Below, one piece after another: positions 39,348-39,862 of a DNA stretch of 39,862 bases. The notes below the pieces were generated by a model. The model made no database searches and was not told the DNA's origin. It saw only the letters and a program-made list of their open reading frames with translations. The DNA is from Paratrimastix pyriformis (Eukaryota > Preaxostyla > Paratrimastigidae). Position 1 is the stretch's first letter, and each line of letters opens with the position of its first letter. Location of the stretch: the NCBI GenBank assembly GCA_027972325.1, contig JAPMOS010000233.1, forward strand, positions 5,001 to 44,862. The letters run 5' to 3'. The position numbers and the translations under genes were made by a program.

Positions 39348-39524
39348 TCCAACTTTGCAGCCGGAGTCGGAGTCGGTGTGATGGCATGATCTGATGCTGG
39401 CGGTTCGGGATTCTTTTAGCTGGCGGAGTCTGCGATGCTTCTTAGGTTTCGGAGGCTGGGGTTCCGATTCCGATTTGAATTTCAATGCCCGGTAATGTGG
39501 GTCCTTCTTGACCATCGTAACCAT
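39348..39524 (-). CDS. Putative first exon of an unknown basic protein
   Basis: An ATG-led minus frame reads MVTMVKKDPHYRALKFKSES, then EPQPPKPKKHRRLRQLKES and SDSGCKVG. It is 59 codons, ending at a consensus GTCTGC donor in phase 0. The Lys/Arg/Pro-rich composition suggests a disordered or nucleic-acid-binding N-terminus. No downstream exon was found between here and the (CA)n array. Confidence 0.35.
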
Positions 39525-39800
39525 CGAGCATCCTCAATGGTGGTGAAGAAAGCATCGGAAAAGAAAGGACGATAAATTCCATGAATTCTTAGGAACATAC
39601 TCGGCAATGAAATCAACCATATAGCAGATAAGTTTGGGCGATGACGGCATCTCTATAGGTGGACGGACACGACGAGCGAGACCAGCATTCAAAGCTTCAT
39701 GGCATTACGAAGCCATTGAAGAGAGTCGAGGTTGCTTGAGAAGAGCTCATTCTTTGAAGAAAGAGCCACCAAAGGTGAGTTTGGAGTGCGAATGTAACCC

Positions 39801-39803
<3 letters not shown>
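39525..39803. other. No gene recognised
   Basis: Less GC-rich sequence upstream of the putative exon. It may include its promoter. Confidence 0.4.

Positions 39804-39859
<56 letters not shown>
39804..39859. repeat. (CA)n dinucleotide array 3
   Basis: About 28 AC units at the right edge of the window. It may continue beyond. Confidence 0.95.
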
Positions 39860-39861
<2 letters not shown>

Positions 39862-39862
39862 C

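Overview
The window is nuclear DNA from a unicellular eukaryote. It is GC-rich by eye and packed with spliceosomal introns, mostly 44-100 nt long. Microsatellites are very abundant: (GAT/ATC)n, (CAC)n, (CA)n and an 8-bp AATCATCC repeat. The gene set is eukaryotic: an RNF213-like AAA giant, a COMMD10-like protein, a PXK-like pseudokinase, an ICMT-like methyltransferase, and a glycine-cleavage T-protein with a short presequence. This fits an anaerobic or free-living protist such as the preaxostylan Paratrimastix. The organism name is inference; the eukaryotic nature is seen directly.

Layout. 1-510 is a (GAT)n array. 739-1310 (minus) is a C3HC4 RING-finger gene whose 3' end I cannot resolve. Two non-autonomous TIR elements of one family (1365-2643 and 2646-3922) lie back to back in inverted orientation with a single TA between them, just upstream of the RING gene. 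4340-4850 looks protein-coding on the minus strand but changes frame. 5198-10852 (minus) is a 12-exon PXK/Slob-like pseudokinase with an N-terminal membrane anchor. Its introns hold microsatellites, a 31-bp minisatellite made from its own splice donor, duplicated exon edges and a tRNA-Lys(CTT) gene. Only 78 bp separate its ATG from that of the divergent COMMD10-like gene (10931-12465, plus). Then come an ICMT-like membrane methyltransferase (12818-13772, plus) and, converging on it, a protein joining a ubiquitin-like domain to a domain with a WGDND motif (14004-15267, minus). 15679-30510 (plus) is a 15-exon RNF213-like gene of about 4,636 codons with two AAA modules and an RZ zinc finger but no visible RING. 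A 1-kb (CAC)n array and an orphan RBR-type exon follow. The T-protein gene has nine exons (32900-34729, plus). A six-exon EF-hand protein with a myristoylation-type N-terminus lies at 35157-37066 (plus). The right end is mostly (CA)n arrays.

Gene models were built by hand from reading frame, GT-AG boundaries and phase. Every complete multi-exon model sums to a multiple of three. Of 52 donors chosen, 45 have C at intron position +3 (GTCTGY or GTCCGY), an unusual donor signature that recurs in all genes. The genes do not form one pathway. Two themes recur: ubiquitin-linked proteins (RING, COMMD10, ubiquitin-like fusion, RNF213, RBR exon), and exon edges that have been copied or sit next to simple repeats.
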